DNA from: Pseudomonas protegens CHA0
Lineage (GTDB): Bacteria; Pseudomonadota; Gammaproteobacteria; Pseudomonadales; Pseudomonadaceae
NCBI RefSeq assembly: GCF_000397205.1
Contig: NC_021237.1
Location: 4,527,001-4,591,000, forward strand
DNA length: 64,000 nt
Direction: 5' to 3'
Numbering within the stretch: position 1 is the first letter of the stretch; each line of letters opens with the position of its first letter. Of the stretch, positions 43,278 to 53,901 are shown one piece after another. A program made the position numbers and the translations under genes. Under the pieces are notes generated by a model that had not been told where the DNA came from, searched no databases, and saw nothing but the letters and a program-made list of their open reading frames with translations.

Positions 43278-44957
43278 TCAGATACGGAATTGTCCCACCA
43301 GCCGCCCCAGGCGCTGGCCCAGGTCCGCCAGGCTGCGGGAAGTCTGGGCGCCGCGCTGGGTTTCATCGGCCACACTGTCCACCGCCACGGCGATCTGATG
43401 CACGCTGCGATTGATCTCTTCGGCCACCGCAGTCTGTTCTTCCGCCGCACTGGCAATCTGCGCGTTCATCGAATTGATGGTGCCGATCAACTGGGCCATG
43501 GTGTCCAGCGACGCCCCGGCTTCGTTGGCCTTCACCGAGGTGCCGTCGCCGGCATCGCTGGAACGGCGCATGGCGTCCACCGCCACCCGGGTGCCCTGCT
43601 GCAGGCGGTCGATCATGCCCTGGATTTCCTGAGTGCTCTGCTGGGTGCGGCTGGCCAGGGCCCGTACTTCGTCGGCCACCACCGCAAAACCGCGCCCGGC
43701 CTCCCCGGCCCGAGCCGCTTCGATGGCGGCGTTCAGGGCCAGCAGGTTGGTCTGCTCGGCGATCGAGCGGATCACGTCCAGCACGCTGACAATCGACGTC
43801 ACGTCCTGCTGCAGGCTGTCCAGGGAAGTACCGCTGTTGCGGATATCGCTGACCAGCGCATGGATCTGCTGGATGCTGCCATCCACCACGCGCTTGGCCG
43901 CCTGGCCCTCTTCATCGGTCTGCTGGGCGGCAACGGCTGCGCCCTGGGCGCTGCGGGCCACCTCGTGGGCTGCGGAAGACATTTCGTTGATCGCCGTGGC
44001 CACCTGATCGGTCTCGTGGCGCTGGCGCTCCATGGCCTGTTCCGAACGCTGGGCCTGATCCGAGACCTGGGTCACCAGCTCGGTGAGCTGGCCGGTCATC
44101 TCGGTGATCTGCCGCACCAGGCCGTGGATCTTGTCGACAAAGCGGTTGAACGAGCCGGCCAACTGCCCCAGTTCGTCCTGGCTGGTAATGGCAAGGCGCC
44201 GGGTCAGGTCGCCCTCGCCGGCGGCGATATCGTCGAGGTTGGCTTTCATCAGGTTCAGCGGGCGCAGCATGGTGTTGGCCACCAGCATGCCCAGGGCGGC
44301 GATCACCACCAGCACCACCGCGGCGATCCCGAGGATGCTCAGGACCATGCCTTCCATGCGCTGGTTGACGCTGCTCTGCACTGCGGCGACCTGGGCGTCG
44401 ATGCCATCGAGGTTGACCGAGGTGCCCAGCACCATGTCCCACTTGGGCAGGTACTCGGTGTAGCCCAGCTTGGGCACCAGCACGTCGCTGCCCGGCTGGG
44501 TCGAGCTGTATTGCACATAGTGGCTGCCGTCCTTGCCGACCCGCACCAGCTCGCGGTTGACGTACACACCATTGGGGTCGCGGTTGTCCTTGAAGCTCTT
44601 GCCCACGCCGTCCGGACTGTTGCCCTTGAACAGGCGCACAGTCTCGGAGTCGTAGCCGAAGAAGTAGCCGTCCTTGCCATAGCTGATATTGGACAGCAGC
44701 TTGACCACTTCGGCCCGGGCGGCCTGATCGCCCTGCGCCGCCGCATCGTAGAGCGGCTTGACGGTAGTCAGCGCGACTTCCACATAACTCTGCAGGGTGG
44801 CCTTGGCTTCAGTCAGCAGCCGGTTGCGGGTTTCCTCGACTTCCTTCTGTGCCTGCTGGCGCAGCATGAGCACGGTGCTCAGGCTGATCACCAGGGCGAA
44901 CAGCAGTACCGGGAGTACTGCCAGGGACAGGACTTTGGCCTTCAGGCTCAAGCGCAT
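43278..44957 (-). CDS. Methyl-accepting chemotaxis protein with sCache domain (CtpM-like)
   Basis: This 559-residue chemoreceptor has an N-terminal membrane helix (9-30), a periplasmic single-Cache_2 domain (about 35-195, with the signature [12 protein letters not shown]), a second helix (about 203-225), a HAMP domain starting [21 protein letters not shown], and a cytoplasmic signalling domain with the hairpin tip [32 protein letters not shown]. By gene order with the transporter and the second receptor it corresponds to P. aeruginosa PA2652 (CtpM, malate). Orthology is inferred from memory of that locus. Confidence 0.92.
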   Translation of the reverse strand: MRLSLKAKVLSLAVLPVLLFALVISLSTVLMLRQQAQKEVEETRNRLLTEAKATLQSYVEVALTTVKPLYDAAAQGDQAARAEVVKLLSNISYGKDGYFFGYDSETVRLFKGNSPDGVGKSFKDNRDPNGVYVNRELVRVGKDGSHYVQYSSTQPGSDVLVPKLGYTEYLPKWDMVLGTSVNLDGIDAQVAAVQSSVNQRMEGMVLSILGIAAVVLVVIAALGMLVANTMLRPLNLMKANLDDIAAGEGDLTRRLAITSQDELGQLAGSFNRFVDKIHGLVRQITEMTGQLTELVTQVSDQAQRSEQAMERQRHETDQVATAINEMSSAAHEVARSAQGAAVAAQQTDEEGQAAKRVVDGSIQQIHALVSDIRNSGTSLDSLQQDVTSIVSVLDVIRSIAEQTNLLALNAAIEAARAGEAGRGFAVVADEVRALASRTQQSTQEIQGMIDRLQQGTRVAVDAMRRSSDAGDGTSVKANEAGASLDTMAQLIGTINSMNAQIASAAEEQTAVAEEINRSVHQIAVAVDSVADETQRGAQTSRSLADLGQRLGRLVGQFRI

Positions 44958-45033
44958 AGGGGCTCACTCTTGGTTTTTTATTGGCGTGATATGCGGTTAA
45001 CGGCACGCCAAAAAAAAAGTTGAGCCTGAACCC

Positions 45034-45115
45034 GTAGGAGCCGGCTTGCCGGCGAAGGGGCCCTCGAGCCTTGCACCGACCTTGGCGATGCCTTCGCTGG
45101 CAAGCCAGCTCCTAC
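45034..45115. repeat. REPIN (paired inverted REP)
   Basis: GTAGGAGCCGGCTTGCC and GGCAAGCCAGCTCCTAC form inverted ends around a spacer, a textbook Pseudomonas REP pair. It fills the gap between the CtpM-like gene and the leftward transporter gene. Confidence 0.88.
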
Positions 45116-45147
45116 GACAACCCCCGGCTTCTACGAGAGCGAGATGA

Positions 45148-46467
45148 TCAGAGGGCCATGGCCGCCACCCAGCCGAAGGCCAGCAGCGGCAGGTTGTAGT
45201 GCAGGAAGGTCGGAACCACGGTGTCCCAGATGTGGTGGTGCTGGCCGTCGATATTCAGGCCCGAGGTCGGTCCCAGGGTCGAGTCCGAGGCCGGCGAACC
45301 GGCATCGCCCAGGGCACCGGCGGTGCCGACGATGCAGACGATGGCCAGCGGGCTGAAGCCCAGTTGCACACACAAAGGCACGAAGATCGCCGCGAGGATC
45401 GGCACCGTGGAGAACGACGAGCCGATGCCCATGGTCACCAGCAGGCCCACCAGCAGCATCAGCAAGGCGCCCACGCCCTTGCTGTGGCCGATCCAGGCCG
45501 CCGAGGCCTGGACCAGGGAATTGACCTCGCCGGTGGCCTTCATCACTTCGGCGAACCCCGAGGCGGCGATCATGATGAAGCCGATCATGGCCATCATCTT
45601 CATGCCTTCGGTGAACAGCTCGTCAGTCTCGCGCCAGCGCACGATGCCCGACACCGAGAAAATCAGAAAACCGCACAAGGCACCGATAATCATCGAGTCC
45701 AGCAGCAGCTGGATCACGAACGCCGCGACTATGGCCGCCGCGGCCACCAGCAGGGTCCGCGGGTTGTACTGCACCGCCACCTGCTCGACCTTCTCGATGC
45801 GGTCCAGGTCATAGACGCGCTTCTTGCGGTAGCTGAAGAACGCCAGCAGCAAGCCGCAAAGCATGCCCAGGGCGGGAATGCCCATGGCGTGGGTGACGTT
45901 GACCTGGCTGATATCGACGCCGCTGCGGGCCACGTTGGCCAGGAGGATTTCGTTGAGGAAGATGTTGCCGAAACCCACCGGCAGGAACATGTAGGGGGTG
46001 ATCAGGCCGAAGGTGATCACACAGGCGATCAGCCGGCGATCCAGTTGCAGCTTGGTCAGCACATACAGCAGCGGCGGCACCAGCAGCGGAATGAAGGCAA
46101 TGTGGATCGGCAGGATGTTCTGCGAGGCAATCGCCACCACCCACAGCAGGCCGATCAGCAGCCACTTGACCTGGCCGCCGCCGTTGGCGTCCTGCCGGTC
46201 CACCAGCAGCAGGATCTTGTCCGCCAACGCGTGGGCCAGCCCGGATTTGGCAATCGCCACGGCGAAAGCACCGAGCAAGGCGTAGGACATGGCCACGGTG
46301 GCACCGCCCCCCAGGCCGCTATTGAAGGCCTTGAGCGTGGCCTCGATGCCCAGGCCGCCGGCCAGGCCGCCCACCAGGGCGCCAATGATCAGGGCGATCA
46401 CTACATGCACGCGGGACAGGCTGAGCACCAGCATTACGCCAACCGCGGCAATTACTGCGTTAATCAT
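45148..46467 (-). CDS. Sodium/proton antiporter-family (NhaC-like) transporter
   Basis: This 439-residue integral membrane protein has about eleven helices and the Na_H_antiport/NhaC-like layout ([57 protein letters not shown], then [23 protein letters not shown] near the end). Despite the family name, members can carry organic substrates. It lies between two chemoreceptors, as PA2653 does between PA2652 and PA2654 in P. aeruginosa, so it may import what one of them senses. This link is inferred from position. Confidence 0.85.
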   Translation of the reverse strand: MINAVIAAVGVMLVLSLSRVHVVIALIIGALVGGLAGGLGIEATLKAFNSGLGGGATVAMSYALLGAFAVAIAKSGLAHALADKILLLVDRQDANGGGQVKWLLIGLLWVVAIASQNILPIHIAFIPLLVPPLLYVLTKLQLDRRLIACVITFGLITPYMFLPVGFGNIFLNEILLANVARSGVDISQVNVTHAMGIPALGMLCGLLLAFFSYRKKRVYDLDRIEKVEQVAVQYNPRTLLVAAAAIVAAFVIQLLLDSMIIGALCGFLIFSVSGIVRWRETDELFTEGMKMMAMIGFIMIAASGFAEVMKATGEVNSLVQASAAWIGHSKGVGALLMLLVGLLVTMGIGSSFSTVPILAAIFVPLCVQLGFSPLAIVCIVGTAGALGDAGSPASDSTLGPTSGLNIDGQHHHIWDTVVPTFLHYNLPLLAFGWVAAMAL

Positions 46468-46811
46468 CGTTACCTCATTACTGCGCCGCTAAAAATGGCG
46501 CAAAAGCCTGTGACCGACCGGAAGGCAGCGGGCTGCCGACATCGAAATGAAAGAGGTTCTTATTAGGGGGGCGCACTTTGCAGCAGCCGACCCGGCTTGT
46601 CAAAACCCCGCACCCCGCCGCCCGCAGGAGCGAGCTTGCTCGTAAAGCCCCCAAGACCAACCCCGTACCCGTGGCGAGGGAGCTTGCTCGCACTGGGCTG
46701 CACAGCAGCCCCAGCGCCTCGCGGTTTATTTCGAACAAGCGTTTAAAGAACGCCATTGGTCGGCCGCTACAGTGCAAAGTCTCAGATATTTATCGAATAA
46801 AGGACGTCTCC
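46468..46811. other. 344-base divergent region with REP-type repeats
   Basis: This lies between the leftward transporter gene and the rightward receptor gene. It holds two REP-type copies (46625-46700) and the promoters of both genes. No small gene was seen. Confidence 0.45.
46625..46700. repeat. Two REP-type copies in tandem
   Basis: GCAGGAGCGAGCTTGCTCG and GGCGAGGGAGCTTGCTCGC are same-strand REP-type sequences about 45 bases apart, the pattern commonly found in fluorescent pseudomonads. Confidence 0.75.
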
Positions 46812-48959
46812 ATGTCGCTCAGACAACTTTCCATCCAATGGAAAATCACCTTGCTGGCCGGACTCTGCCTGTTGGGCATCGTGTCGCTGTTGGTGGGGCT
46901 TTCGCTGTATCGCATGGAGCACAGCTCCGAGCTGGTGAAGGCCTCGAGCATGGAGATGCTCAACGAAGCCGCCCAGGCGCGGATCGAGGCCCAGGGTGAA
47001 GTCCAGGCACTGGGCATTCGCCAGCAATTCATGGACGCCTATCAATACGGCCACGGCTTCTCGCGCCAGGTGCTGTTCCTGCGGGAACAGGCCGAGAAAC
47101 GCTTCCTCGACGCCTTCGACCTGCGCGAGGACCTGACCCGCCAGGTCAAGTCGGCGCTGCAGGCCAACCCCGACTTGCTGGGCCTGTCCCTGGTGTTCGA
47201 AGCCAACGCCCTGGACGGCAAGGACGAGTTGTTCGGCGGCCAGAGCGAACTGGGCAGCAACGAAAAGGGCCGCTTCGCCCTGTACTGGTCCCAACCCACC
47301 CCGGGCAAGCTGACCTCCATGTCACTGCCCGAAAGCGACATGAGCGACACCCGCACCGGCCCCAGCGGCCAGCCGGCCAACGCCTGGTTCACCTGCCCGC
47401 GCAGCACCCTCAAGCCCTGCGTGATCGAACCCTACTTCTATGACATCGACGGCCAGAAGGTGCTGATGACCAGCATCGTCTTCCCGCTGATGGTGGACGG
47501 CAAAGTCATCGCTTCGCTGTCGGTGGACATCAACCTCAACAGCCTCCAGGCCATCAGCCAGAGCGCCAGCAAGCGCCTCTATGCCGGCCAGACCAACGTC
47601 AGCATCCTGAGCCCGGTGGGCCTGCTGGCCGGCTACAGCCCGGACGCCAGCAAGCTCAGCCAGCGCCTGGACAGCGTCGACACCACCAACGGCGCCGAGC
47701 TGATCCGCCTGCTGGCCAACAGCACCCAGACCCAGAGCCTGCACAGCAACCGTGAACTCAAGGTGCTGGCGCCCTTCACCCCGATCCCCGGTGGCAAGGC
47801 CTGGGGCGTACTGCTGGATGTGCCGGAAAAAGTCCTGGTAGGCCCGGCCGAAGCCCTGAAAAGCGAGCTGGATGCGCGCAACAACAGCGGCACCCTGATC
47901 GAGCTCGGCCTGGGCCTGCTGGCGGCGGTGGTGGGCCTGTTGCTGGTGTGGCTGATGGCCCGCAGCGTGACCCGGCCGATCCTCGGCGTGGCCCACATGC
48001 TCGAAGACATCGCCAGCGGCGAAGGCGACCTGACCCGGCGCCTGGCCTACGACAAGCAGGACGAACTGGGCCAGCTGGCCGGCTGGTTCAACCGCTTCCT
48101 GGACAAGCTGCAGCCGATCATCGCCGAGGTAAAACGCTCGGTGCAGGACGCTCGCGGCACCGCCGACCAGTCTTCGGCCATCGCCACCCAGACCAGCGCC
48201 GGCATGGAGCAGCAGTATCGCCAGGTGGACCAGGTGGCCACCGCTTCCCATGAAATGAGCGCCACCGCCCAGGACGTGGCCCGCAGCGCGGCCCAGGCCG
48301 CCCAGGCCGCGCGGGATGCCGACCAGGCCACCCGCCAGGGCCTGAACGTGATCGACCACACCACCCGCAGCATCGACTTGCTGGCCGCCGACATGAGCGC
48401 CGCCATGACCCAGGTCGAAGGCCTGGCTGCCAACAGCGAGCAGATCGGCACGGTACTGGAAGTGATCCGCTCGATTGCCGAGCAGACCAACCTGCTGGCC
48501 TTGAACGCGGCCATCGAAGCCGCTCGCGCCGGGGAAGCCGGCCGCGGCTTCGCGGTGGTGGCCGATGAGGTGCGCAACCTGGCCCAACGCACCCAGGAGT
48601 CGGTGGAAGAAACCCGCCAGGTGATCGAGCAACTGCAGAACGGCACGCGGGAGGTGGTGGGTTCGATGAACAACAGCCATCGCCAGGCCCAGGGCAGCGT
48701 CGAACAAGTGGGCCAGGCGGTCACCGCCCTGCGCCAGATCGGCGATGCGGTAACCGTGATCAGCGACATGAACCTGCAGATTGCCAGCGCCGCCGAACAG
48801 CAGAGCGCGGTGGCCGAAGAGATCAACAGCAACGTGGCGACCATTCGCGATGTCACCGAATCGCTGTCGGAGCAGGCCAATGAATCGGCGCGGGTCAGCC
48901 AGTCGCTCAACAGCCTGGCCAACCAGCAACAGAGCCTGATGGACCAGTTCCGCGTCTGA
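46812..48959 (+). CDS. tlpQ: Methyl-accepting chemotaxis protein with dCache domain (TlpQ-like)
   Basis: This 715-residue receptor has a helix at about 10-30, a long periplasmic double-Cache domain (about 40-365, including the segment [20 protein letters not shown]), a second helix (about 375-395), HAMP, and the cytoplasmic hairpin with [20 protein letters not shown]. Length and position next to the transporter and the PepSY two-component operon match P. aeruginosa TlpQ (PA2654), which senses histamine and related amines. ATG 46812 ([15 protein letters not shown]) is chosen; a longer in-frame start runs into REP sequence. The ligand of this copy is inferred, not shown. Confidence 0.85.
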   Translation: MSLRQLSIQWKITLLAGLCLLGIVSLLVGLSLYRMEHSSELVKASSMEMLNEAAQARIEAQGEVQALGIRQQFMDAYQYGHGFSRQVLFLREQAEKRFLDAFDLREDLTRQVKSALQANPDLLGLSLVFEANALDGKDELFGGQSELGSNEKGRFALYWSQPTPGKLTSMSLPESDMSDTRTGPSGQPANAWFTCPRSTLKPCVIEPYFYDIDGQKVLMTSIVFPLMVDGKVIASLSVDINLNSLQAISQSASKRLYAGQTNVSILSPVGLLAGYSPDASKLSQRLDSVDTTNGAELIRLLANSTQTQSLHSNRELKVLAPFTPIPGGKAWGVLLDVPEKVLVGPAEALKSELDARNNSGTLIELGLGLLAAVVGLLLVWLMARSVTRPILGVAHMLEDIASGEGDLTRRLAYDKQDELGQLAGWFNRFLDKLQPIIAEVKRSVQDARGTADQSSAIATQTSAGMEQQYRQVDQVATASHEMSATAQDVARSAAQAAQAARDADQATRQGLNVIDHTTRSIDLLAADMSAAMTQVEGLAANSEQIGTVLEVIRSIAEQTNLLALNAAIEAARAGEAGRGFAVVADEVRNLAQRTQESVEETRQVIEQLQNGTREVVGSMNNSHRQAQGSVEQVGQAVTALRQIGDAVTVISDMNLQIASAAEQQSAVAEEINSNVATIRDVTESLSEQANESARVSQSLNSLANQQQSLMDQFRV

Positions 48960-48960
48960 C

Positions 48961-48984
48961 CCCGCTGCCGCAGGCTGCGATAGC
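48961..48984. repeat. REP half copy
   Basis: CCGCTGCCGCAGGCTGCGAT immediately after the receptor stop is a single REP unit like those at 38322 and 33031, without a clear partner. Confidence 0.55.
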
Positions 48985-49017
48985 CATCACGGGCGCCGAA
49001 CCTGGCGCCCGGCAAGT

Positions 49018-50331
49018 TCAGCGTCTGGGCAACTCGATCTCTACCCGCAAGCCGCCCCACTCGCTTTCCCCCAGGTTCAGGGTTCCACCGCAGGCGTCGA
49101 CGATGTCGCGCACGATGCCCAGGCCCAGCCCGTGGCCGTGGGTCTGTTCATCCAGGCGCGTGCCCCGGCCGAATACCTCATCGCGCCGCGCTTCGGGAAT
49201 GCCCGGGCCGTCGTCGTCCACCGCCAGGCAGAAGCCCTGCGGCCGCTCTTCCACGCTCAGGCGCACCTGGGCATCCGCCCATTTGCAGGCGTTGTCCAGC
49301 AGGTTGCCCAAGAGCTCCAGCAGGTCTTCCCGGTCCCAGGGCAGGCGCAGCCCCGGTGGCGCCTGGTAGCTCAGTTCCAGGTGCTGGCCATGGATCATGT
49401 TCAAGGTCGCCAGGAGCCCCGGCAGCTCGGCATCGCACTCGAACAGCACCCCGGGCAGCGCATCCCCCGCCAGCCGCGCGCGGTTGAGTTCGCGATTGAG
49501 GCGCTGCTGCACCTGCTCCAACTGTTCCTGGAGCATCCTGCGCACCTCGGGGTGGCCGTCGAGCCTGGGGCTCGACGCCAGGCTCAGGAGCACCGCCAGC
49601 GGGGTCTTCAAGGCATGGCCCAGGTTGCCCAGGGCATTGCGGGAACGGTTGAGGCTGTCTTCGGTATGGGCCAGCAAGTGGTTGATCTGCGCCACCAGGG
49701 GCTCCAGTTCCACCGGCACCTGGGCATCCAGTTGCGAACGCTGGCCCTGTTGCAACTGGGCGATCTGCTCGCGGGCGGTTTCCAGCGGGCGCAGGGCGCG
49801 GCGCACGGTCAGGCGTTGCAGCAGCAGGATCAGCAGCAGCCCGGCCAGCCCCAGCCCGAGACCGATCTGGCGCATGCGCTGGAAGCTTTCACGCACCGGG
49901 GTGTAGTCCTGGGCCACGCTGATGGAGATCGACTGCCCGAGGCGCTTGTAGTCGCTGCGCAGCACCAGCAGTTGCTGGCCCTCCGGCCCCAGTTGCAGGT
50001 TGCCCTGCAGGCCGGCGCGCTCCAGTTGCGGCAGTTCCTGGTCCCACAGTGAGCGCGAGCGCCAGTGCACATCGGCAAAATCGATACGGAAATAGTGCCC
50101 GGAAAACGGCCGCTGGTAGGCCGGCGACAGACGCCGTTCATCCAGCTGCAGCCCCTGAGGGCCGCGCACCAGGGCCAGCAGCAGGCTCTCGCTGTCGTTG
50201 CGCAGGCCGGCTTCCAGGTAGCGTTGCAGGCCCACCTCGAACAGCCAGAGGCTGGTCTGCGCCAGCACCAGCCCGACCACCACCATCACCGTGATCAGGC
50301 CCAGGCTCAGGCGGCGCTGGATCGATCTCAC
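49018..50331 (-). CDS. Sensor histidine kinase (CarS/BqsS-like)
   Basis: This 437-residue kinase has two membrane helices (about 9-30 and 155-175) enclosing a periplasmic domain, a HAMP-like linker, the phosphoacceptor His in [14 protein letters not shown], and the ATPase domain ([10 protein letters not shown], then VDDDGPGIP and GHGLGLGIV). Start is GTG at 50331, overlapping the regulator's stop by four bases. Gene order with two PepSY genes matches CarSR/BqsRS (PA2656-PA2657). P. aeruginosa BqsS uses a periplasmic RExxE motif for ferrous iron; here I find only near-matches, R44-NDS-E48 and R147-ESF-Q151, so the sensed ion may differ. Confidence 0.88.
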   Translation of the reverse strand: MRSIQRRLSLGLITVMVVVGLVLAQTSLWLFEVGLQRYLEAGLRNDSESLLLALVRGPQGLQLDERRLSPAYQRPFSGHYFRIDFADVHWRSRSLWDQELPQLERAGLQGNLQLGPEGQQLLVLRSDYKRLGQSISISVAQDYTPVRESFQRMRQIGLGLGLAGLLLILLLQRLTVRRALRPLETAREQIAQLQQGQRSQLDAQVPVELEPLVAQINHLLAHTEDSLNRSRNALGNLGHALKTPLAVLLSLASSPRLDGHPEVRRMLQEQLEQVQQRLNRELNRARLAGDALPGVLFECDAELPGLLATLNMIHGQHLELSYQAPPGLRLPWDREDLLELLGNLLDNACKWADAQVRLSVEERPQGFCLAVDDDGPGIPEARRDEVFGRGTRLDEQTHGHGLGLGIVRDIVDACGGTLNLGESEWGGLRVEIELPRR

Positions 50332-50996
50332 GAAGTGGTTCCGCCGAACAGATAACCCTGGCCGCGGCGGGTTTCGATCACACTGCGGCCCAGCTTGCGC
50401 CGCAGGTGGTTGACGTGAACTTCGAGGACGTTGGAATCGCGCTCGGTTTCACCGTCGTAGAGGTGTTCGGCCAGGTGGCTTTTGGACAGGATCTGCTGCG
50501 GGTGCAGCATGAAATAGCGCAACAGGCGGAACTCCGCGGCGGTCAGCAAGACATCCTGGCCGTCGCGGACCACACATTGCCGGCCCTCGTCCAGGTGCAG
50601 CCCGGCGGCCTGCAGGGTCTGCTGGTTGGCCTGGCCATGGGAGCGGCGCAGCAGGGCCTGGACCCGCAGGTGCAGCTCTTCGGGATGGAACGGTTTGCTC
50701 AGGTAATCGTCGGCGCCGGCCTTGAGCCCCTCGATGCGCTCGGCCCAGGAGCCGCGGGCGGTGAGGATCAGCACCGGCGTTGCCAGGCCATCGGCGCGCC
50801 ACTTTCGCAGCACCTCCAGGCCCGGCACCCCGGGCAGGCCGAGGTCGAGGATGATCAGGTCATAGGGTTCGCTGGCGCCCTGGTACAGCGCGTCGCGGCC
50901 GTCGGCCAGCCAGTCCACGGCGTAGCCCTGGCGGTTCAGGCCTTCAAGCAGTTCATCGGCCAGGGATACGTGGTCTTCCACCACAAGCAGGCGCAT
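50328..50996 (-). CDS. OmpR-family response regulator (CarR/BqsR-like)
   Basis: This 222-residue regulator has a receiver domain with phosphoacceptor Asp in [11 protein letters not shown] (residue 51) and conserved Thr/Lys (LTARG and SKPFHPEEL), then an OmpR/PhoB winged helix ([16 protein letters not shown] to [22 protein letters not shown]). It overlaps the PepSY gene upstream by one base and the kinase downstream by four bases, so they form one operon. It is the likely CarR/BqsR ortholog by gene order. Confidence 0.9.
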   Translation of the reverse strand: MRLLVVEDHVSLADELLEGLNRQGYAVDWLADGRDALYQGASEPYDLIILDLGLPGVPGLEVLRKWRADGLATPVLILTARGSWAERIEGLKAGADDYLSKPFHPEELHLRVQALLRRSHGQANQQTLQAAGLHLDEGRQCVVRDGQDVLLTAAEFRLLRYFMLHPQQILSKSHLAEHLYDGETERDSNVLEVHVNHLRRKLGRSVIETRRGQGYLFGGTTS

Positions 50997-51313
50997 CAGT
51001 CGTCTTCCTCATCTTTCAACAAACGCCCGGTGGCGGCTTCCAGGTCCAGCTCGCGAACCACCCCGTCCACAGTCAACAGCTCGACTTCATAGATGTACAC
51101 ATCGTGCTTTTCTTCCAGCTCGGCCTCCAGCAGCTTGGCCCCGGGGTAACGGTCCATGGCCTGCTTGAGCAGTTGCTCCAGGGGCAGGATCACCCCTTGC
51201 TGGCGCAGGCGCAGGGCCTCGTCCTGGTCCAGGTCGCGGGCCATGGCCAGGGAGCAGAACAGCAGCAGCGCCAGGGCTGCACGGCTGCCGGCGGTGCGCA
51301 GAGTGCGGTTCAT
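50996..51313 (-). CDS. PepSY-domain periplasmic protein, second of the pair
   Basis: This 105-residue protein (start [20 protein letters not shown], with signal peptide) has a PepSY domain (about residues 35-95, including [21 protein letters not shown] and [13 protein letters not shown]). PepSY proteins often bind metals or inhibit peptidases in the periplasm. It overlaps its neighbours by a base each way and stands in the operon before the response regulator. PA2658/PA2659-like partners of BqsRS/CarSR are the closest parallel I know. Confidence 0.82.
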   Translation of the reverse strand: MNRTLRTAGSRAALALLLFCSLAMARDLDQDEALRLRQQGVILPLEQLLKQAMDRYPGAKLLEAELEEKHDVYIYEVELLTVDGVVRELDLEAATGRLLKDEEDD

Positions 51314-51621
51314 TAGGTGTCCTGATGATCCTTGAGTACCTGGCCGCTCACGGCGTCCAGTTCCAGGTCCCATTCCAGCCCCTGCGGGTCGCGCAGTTCA
51401 ACCTGGTAGATGTACTTGCCGTACTCTTCTTCCAGCTCGGTTTCACTGATGCTCGCCCCAGGATGCCGGGACAGGGCCGTGGCATTGAGTTTTTCAAAGG
51501 ACACAATGGTACCAGCGTCGCGCAGTCTCAGGGCTTCGTCCGGCCCCAGGTCGCGGGCGTGGGCCAGGCTGGCGGTCAGGGCGACAAGGCTGGCGCCGAA
51601 CAGCGCGGCAAGGGTCTTCAT
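51313..51621 (-). CDS. PepSY-domain periplasmic protein, first of the pair
   Basis: This 102-residue protein starts MKTLAALFGASLVALTASLAHA with a clear signal peptide and carries a PepSY domain (ALSRHPGASISETELEEEYGKYIYQVELRDPQG, then LELDAVSGQVLKDH). It resembles its neighbour throughout and probably arose by duplication. It is the first gene of the four-gene operon PepSY-PepSY-regulator-kinase. ATG 51621 follows GAGAACTGCC; the longer in-frame start at 51678 is not supported. Confidence 0.82.
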   Translation of the reverse strand: MKTLAALFGASLVALTASLAHARDLGPDEALRLRDAGTIVSFEKLNATALSRHPGASISETELEEEYGKYIYQVELRDPQGLEWDLELDAVSGQVLKDHQDT

Positions 51622-51678
51622 GGCAGTTCTCCAAAGTCGGTGGCCAAAGGCCGATGCCGCAGACCATACCCAAGGCAA

Positions 51679-51694
51679 CTTAATTGAAACTGAA
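51679..51694 (-). promoter_or_regulatory. BqsR-type box upstream of the PepSY operon
   Basis: Read leftward, TTCAG-TTTCAA-TTAAG matches the reported BqsR direct repeat TTAAG-N6-TTAAG at nine of ten fixed positions. It lies 58 bases before the first PepSY gene, the right place for autoregulation by the operon's own response regulator. Confidence 0.55.
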
Positions 51695-51782
51695 TGGCCA
51701 GCATGGGCCTGACACAGGTTTCACTCGGCCCGCAGCCCCAGGTGTCTCTATACTCGGCGGCTGATTCAAGAGTGAGCCCGGT

Positions 51783-52862
51783 ATGACCGCCATCCATATC
51801 AAGTTTCCCGCCCTGACCCTCAAGGCCGGCCCCCGCGCCCTGGCCCGCATCCGCCAGCAAGGCCTGCACCCCCGTGAAGTCGGCACCTTGCCCGGCGCCG
51901 CCGGCGGCCCCAAGGCCCTGGGCATCCAGGGCCTGGACCTGGCGCTGTTCGGTGAATGGCTGCCATCGGCGCCCCGGGAACGCTCGCTGATCGGCGCCTC
52001 GGTGGGTTCCTGGCGCTTCGCCAGCGCCTGCCTGCCGGACGCCGCCGAAGGCATCCGCCGCCTCGGCCAGTTGTACAACGCCCAGAGTTTTGCCAAGGGC
52101 GTGACCATGGCGCAGATCAGCCAGAGCTCCCGGCGCATGCTCGAGGACCTGCTGGACGGCCGCGACGCTTCGATCCTCGACAACCCTCACTACCGGCTGA
52201 ACATCATGGTGGTCAAAAGCCACGGCCTGCTCGCCGACGACCATCGCGGGCGCCTCGGCCTGGGGCTGTCCTCGGTGATCGCCGACAATCTGCGGGGCCG
52301 CGCGCGCCTGGCCCGGCACTTCGAGCGCCTGGTACTGCACGACCCGCGCCTGGCCCCGCCCTTGCACGCCCTGGAAGACTTCCCTTCGCGCTTCGTGCCC
52401 CTGGACCGCGGCAACCTGCGCCAGGCGCTGCTGGCCTCGGGCTCGATCCCCATGGTCATGCAGGGCGTGCGCGATCTGCCCGGCGCCGGGGCCGGCACCT
52501 TCCGCGACGGCGGCCTGCTGGACTACCACCTGGACCTGCCCTACAGCGGCAGCGACATCGTGCTCTACCCGCACTTCACCGACCGGGTGATCCCCGGCTG
52601 GTTCGACAAGACCCTGCCCTGGCGCCGGGCCAGCCCGGAGCGCCTGCGGGACGTCTTGCTGCTGGCGCCATCGAAGGAATACCTGGCGCGCCTGCCCTAC
52701 GGCAAGCTGCCGGACCGCAACGACTTCAAGCGCTTCATGGGCGATGACGCCGGCCGGCAAAAATACTGGCGCAGCGCCATGGACGAAAGCCGGCGCCTGG
52801 GCGACGAATTCCTCGAACTGGCGGCGCAGAATCGCCTGGGCGAACGCCTGCAAAGCCTGTGA
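51783..52862 (+). CDS. Patatin-like phospholipase
   Basis: This 359-residue protein has the patatin nucleophile elbow G-A-S-V-G near residue 64 and the catalytic dyad Asp in FRDGGLLDYH near 242, together with the oxyanion GAAGGPKALG near 39. These make it a Ser-Asp lipid acyl hydrolase. It lacks an obvious signal peptide, so it is probably cytoplasmic. It is divergent from the PepSY operon with about 160 bases between starts, and the BqsR-type box lies in that gap. Target lipid is unknown. Confidence 0.85.
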   Translation: MTAIHIKFPALTLKAGPRALARIRQQGLHPREVGTLPGAAGGPKALGIQGLDLALFGEWLPSAPRERSLIGASVGSWRFASACLPDAAEGIRRLGQLYNAQSFAKGVTMAQISQSSRRMLEDLLDGRDASILDNPHYRLNIMVVKSHGLLADDHRGRLGLGLSSVIADNLRGRARLARHFERLVLHDPRLAPPLHALEDFPSRFVPLDRGNLRQALLASGSIPMVMQGVRDLPGAGAGTFRDGGLLDYHLDLPYSGSDIVLYPHFTDRVIPGWFDKTLPWRRASPERLRDVLLLAPSKEYLARLPYGKLPDRNDFKRFMGDDAGRQKYWRSAMDESRRLGDEFLELAAQNRLGERLQSL

Positions 52863-52991
52863 GGCTGCCCCAGGCCGCGCACTGACCCTTTAGTCAGGGT
52901 TTTTCCGCAAGCGCCGGGGCAAGCTGATAAACTCGCCGCCTGCCTCAACTCGCCCCCGGGCGATAGCCATCTGACAGAGCTGACCGACACT

Positions 52992-53348
52992 GTGGAAATC
53001 TTCAAAGAATTTACCTTCGAATCCGCCCACCGCCTGCCTTTCGTGCCCGAGGGCCACAAGTGCGGCCGCCTCCATGGCCACTCGTTCAAGGTGGCGATCC
53101 ACCTCAGTGGCGAGGTCGACGCACACACCGGCTGGATCCGCGACTTCTCGGAAATCAAGGCGATCTTCAAGCCGCTGTACGAGCGCCTGGACCACAACTA
53201 CCTGAACGACATTCCCGGCCTGGAAAACCCCACCAGCGAAGTCCTGGCCAAATGGATCTGGAATGAGCTCAAGCCCCTGCTGCCGGAGCTGAGTGCGATC
53301 CGCATCCACGAAACCTGCACCAGCGGCTGCATCTACCGCGGCGAATAA
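52992..53348 (+). CDS. queD: QueD, 6-carboxytetrahydropterin synthase
   Basis: This 118-residue enzyme of queuosine synthesis makes 6-carboxy-5,6,7,8-tetrahydropterin from dihydroneopterin triphosphate. Motifs: zinc His residues in ESAHRLP and LHGHSF, the catalytic Cys in [10 protein letters not shown], and the C-terminal [12 protein letters not shown]. The start is GTG at 52992, with the family opening [15 protein letters not shown]. It is closed by a strong terminator. It lies near PA2666 in P. aeruginosa, close to the two-component locus, consistent with the region. Confidence 0.96.
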   Translation: MEIFKEFTFESAHRLPFVPEGHKCGRLHGHSFKVAIHLSGEVDAHTGWIRDFSEIKAIFKPLYERLDHNYLNDIPGLENPTSEVLAKWIWNELKPLLPELSAIRIHETCTSGCIYRGE

Positions 53349-53360
53349 GCCCGCCGAAGA

Positions 53361-53385
53361 AACCACCCCACGGGGTGGTTTTTTT
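53361..53385 (+). terminator. Terminator of queD
   Basis: AACCACCCC, loop AC, GGGGTGGTT and five more T. It lies about 12 bases after the queD stop. Confidence 0.92.
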
Positions 53386-53431
53386 ATGCCTATGATTGCC
53401 CCACCCCGCCGTTACCCGAGCACTCGCGCCC

Positions 53432-53884
53432 ATGCCGCCGACCATTCGCCCCGCTGCCCTGCCCGACCTCGCCGCCATCGAAGGCATCGCCAAGCGCGCC
53501 TATGCGCCCTATATCGCGCGGATCGGCCGGGAACCGGCGCCCATGCTCGAAGACTATTCGTGCCTGGTGCTGGCCCGGCAGGTCTGGGTCCTGGAGGAGC
53601 AACAGGCAATCGCCGGTTTCGTTGTCCTGCTGGACGCCCATCAAGCCCTGCTGCTGGACAACCTGGCGGTCCACCCCGAGGCACAGGGCCGGGGCCATGG
53701 CCGGCAACTGCTGGCCTTTGCCGAACAACAGGCCGTGGCCGCCGGTCACAGTTGCGTGCGCCTGTACACCAACGCAGCCATGAGCGAGAACATCGCCCTG
53801 TACAGCCGCCACGGCTACGTGGAAACCCACCGCGCCGTGGAGCACGGCCTGCACCGGGTGTACATGAGCAAGCCACTGGACTGA
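53432..53884 (+). CDS. GNAT-family N-acetyltransferase
   Basis: This 150-residue protein has the GNAT core: beta4 and the pyrophosphate loop LLLDNLAVHPEAQGRGHGRQLLAF (R/Q-x-x-G-x-G/A), followed by CVRLYTNAAMSENIALYSRHGYVE. It should transfer an acetyl group from acetyl-CoA to an amine; the substrate is unknown. ATG 53432 (MPPTIRPAALPDL) is chosen over the upstream in-frame start because it fits the usual beta1 start. It lies 17 bases before the next gene on the same strand, so they may be transcribed together. Confidence 0.87.
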   Translation: MPPTIRPAALPDLAAIEGIAKRAYAPYIARIGREPAPMLEDYSCLVLARQVWVLEEQQAIAGFVVLLDAHQALLLDNLAVHPEAQGRGHGRQLLAFAEQQAVAAGHSCVRLYTNAAMSENIALYSRHGYVETHRAVEHGLHRVYMSKPLD

Positions 53885-53901
53885 ACCCAGGAGCCCTCTC
53901 C

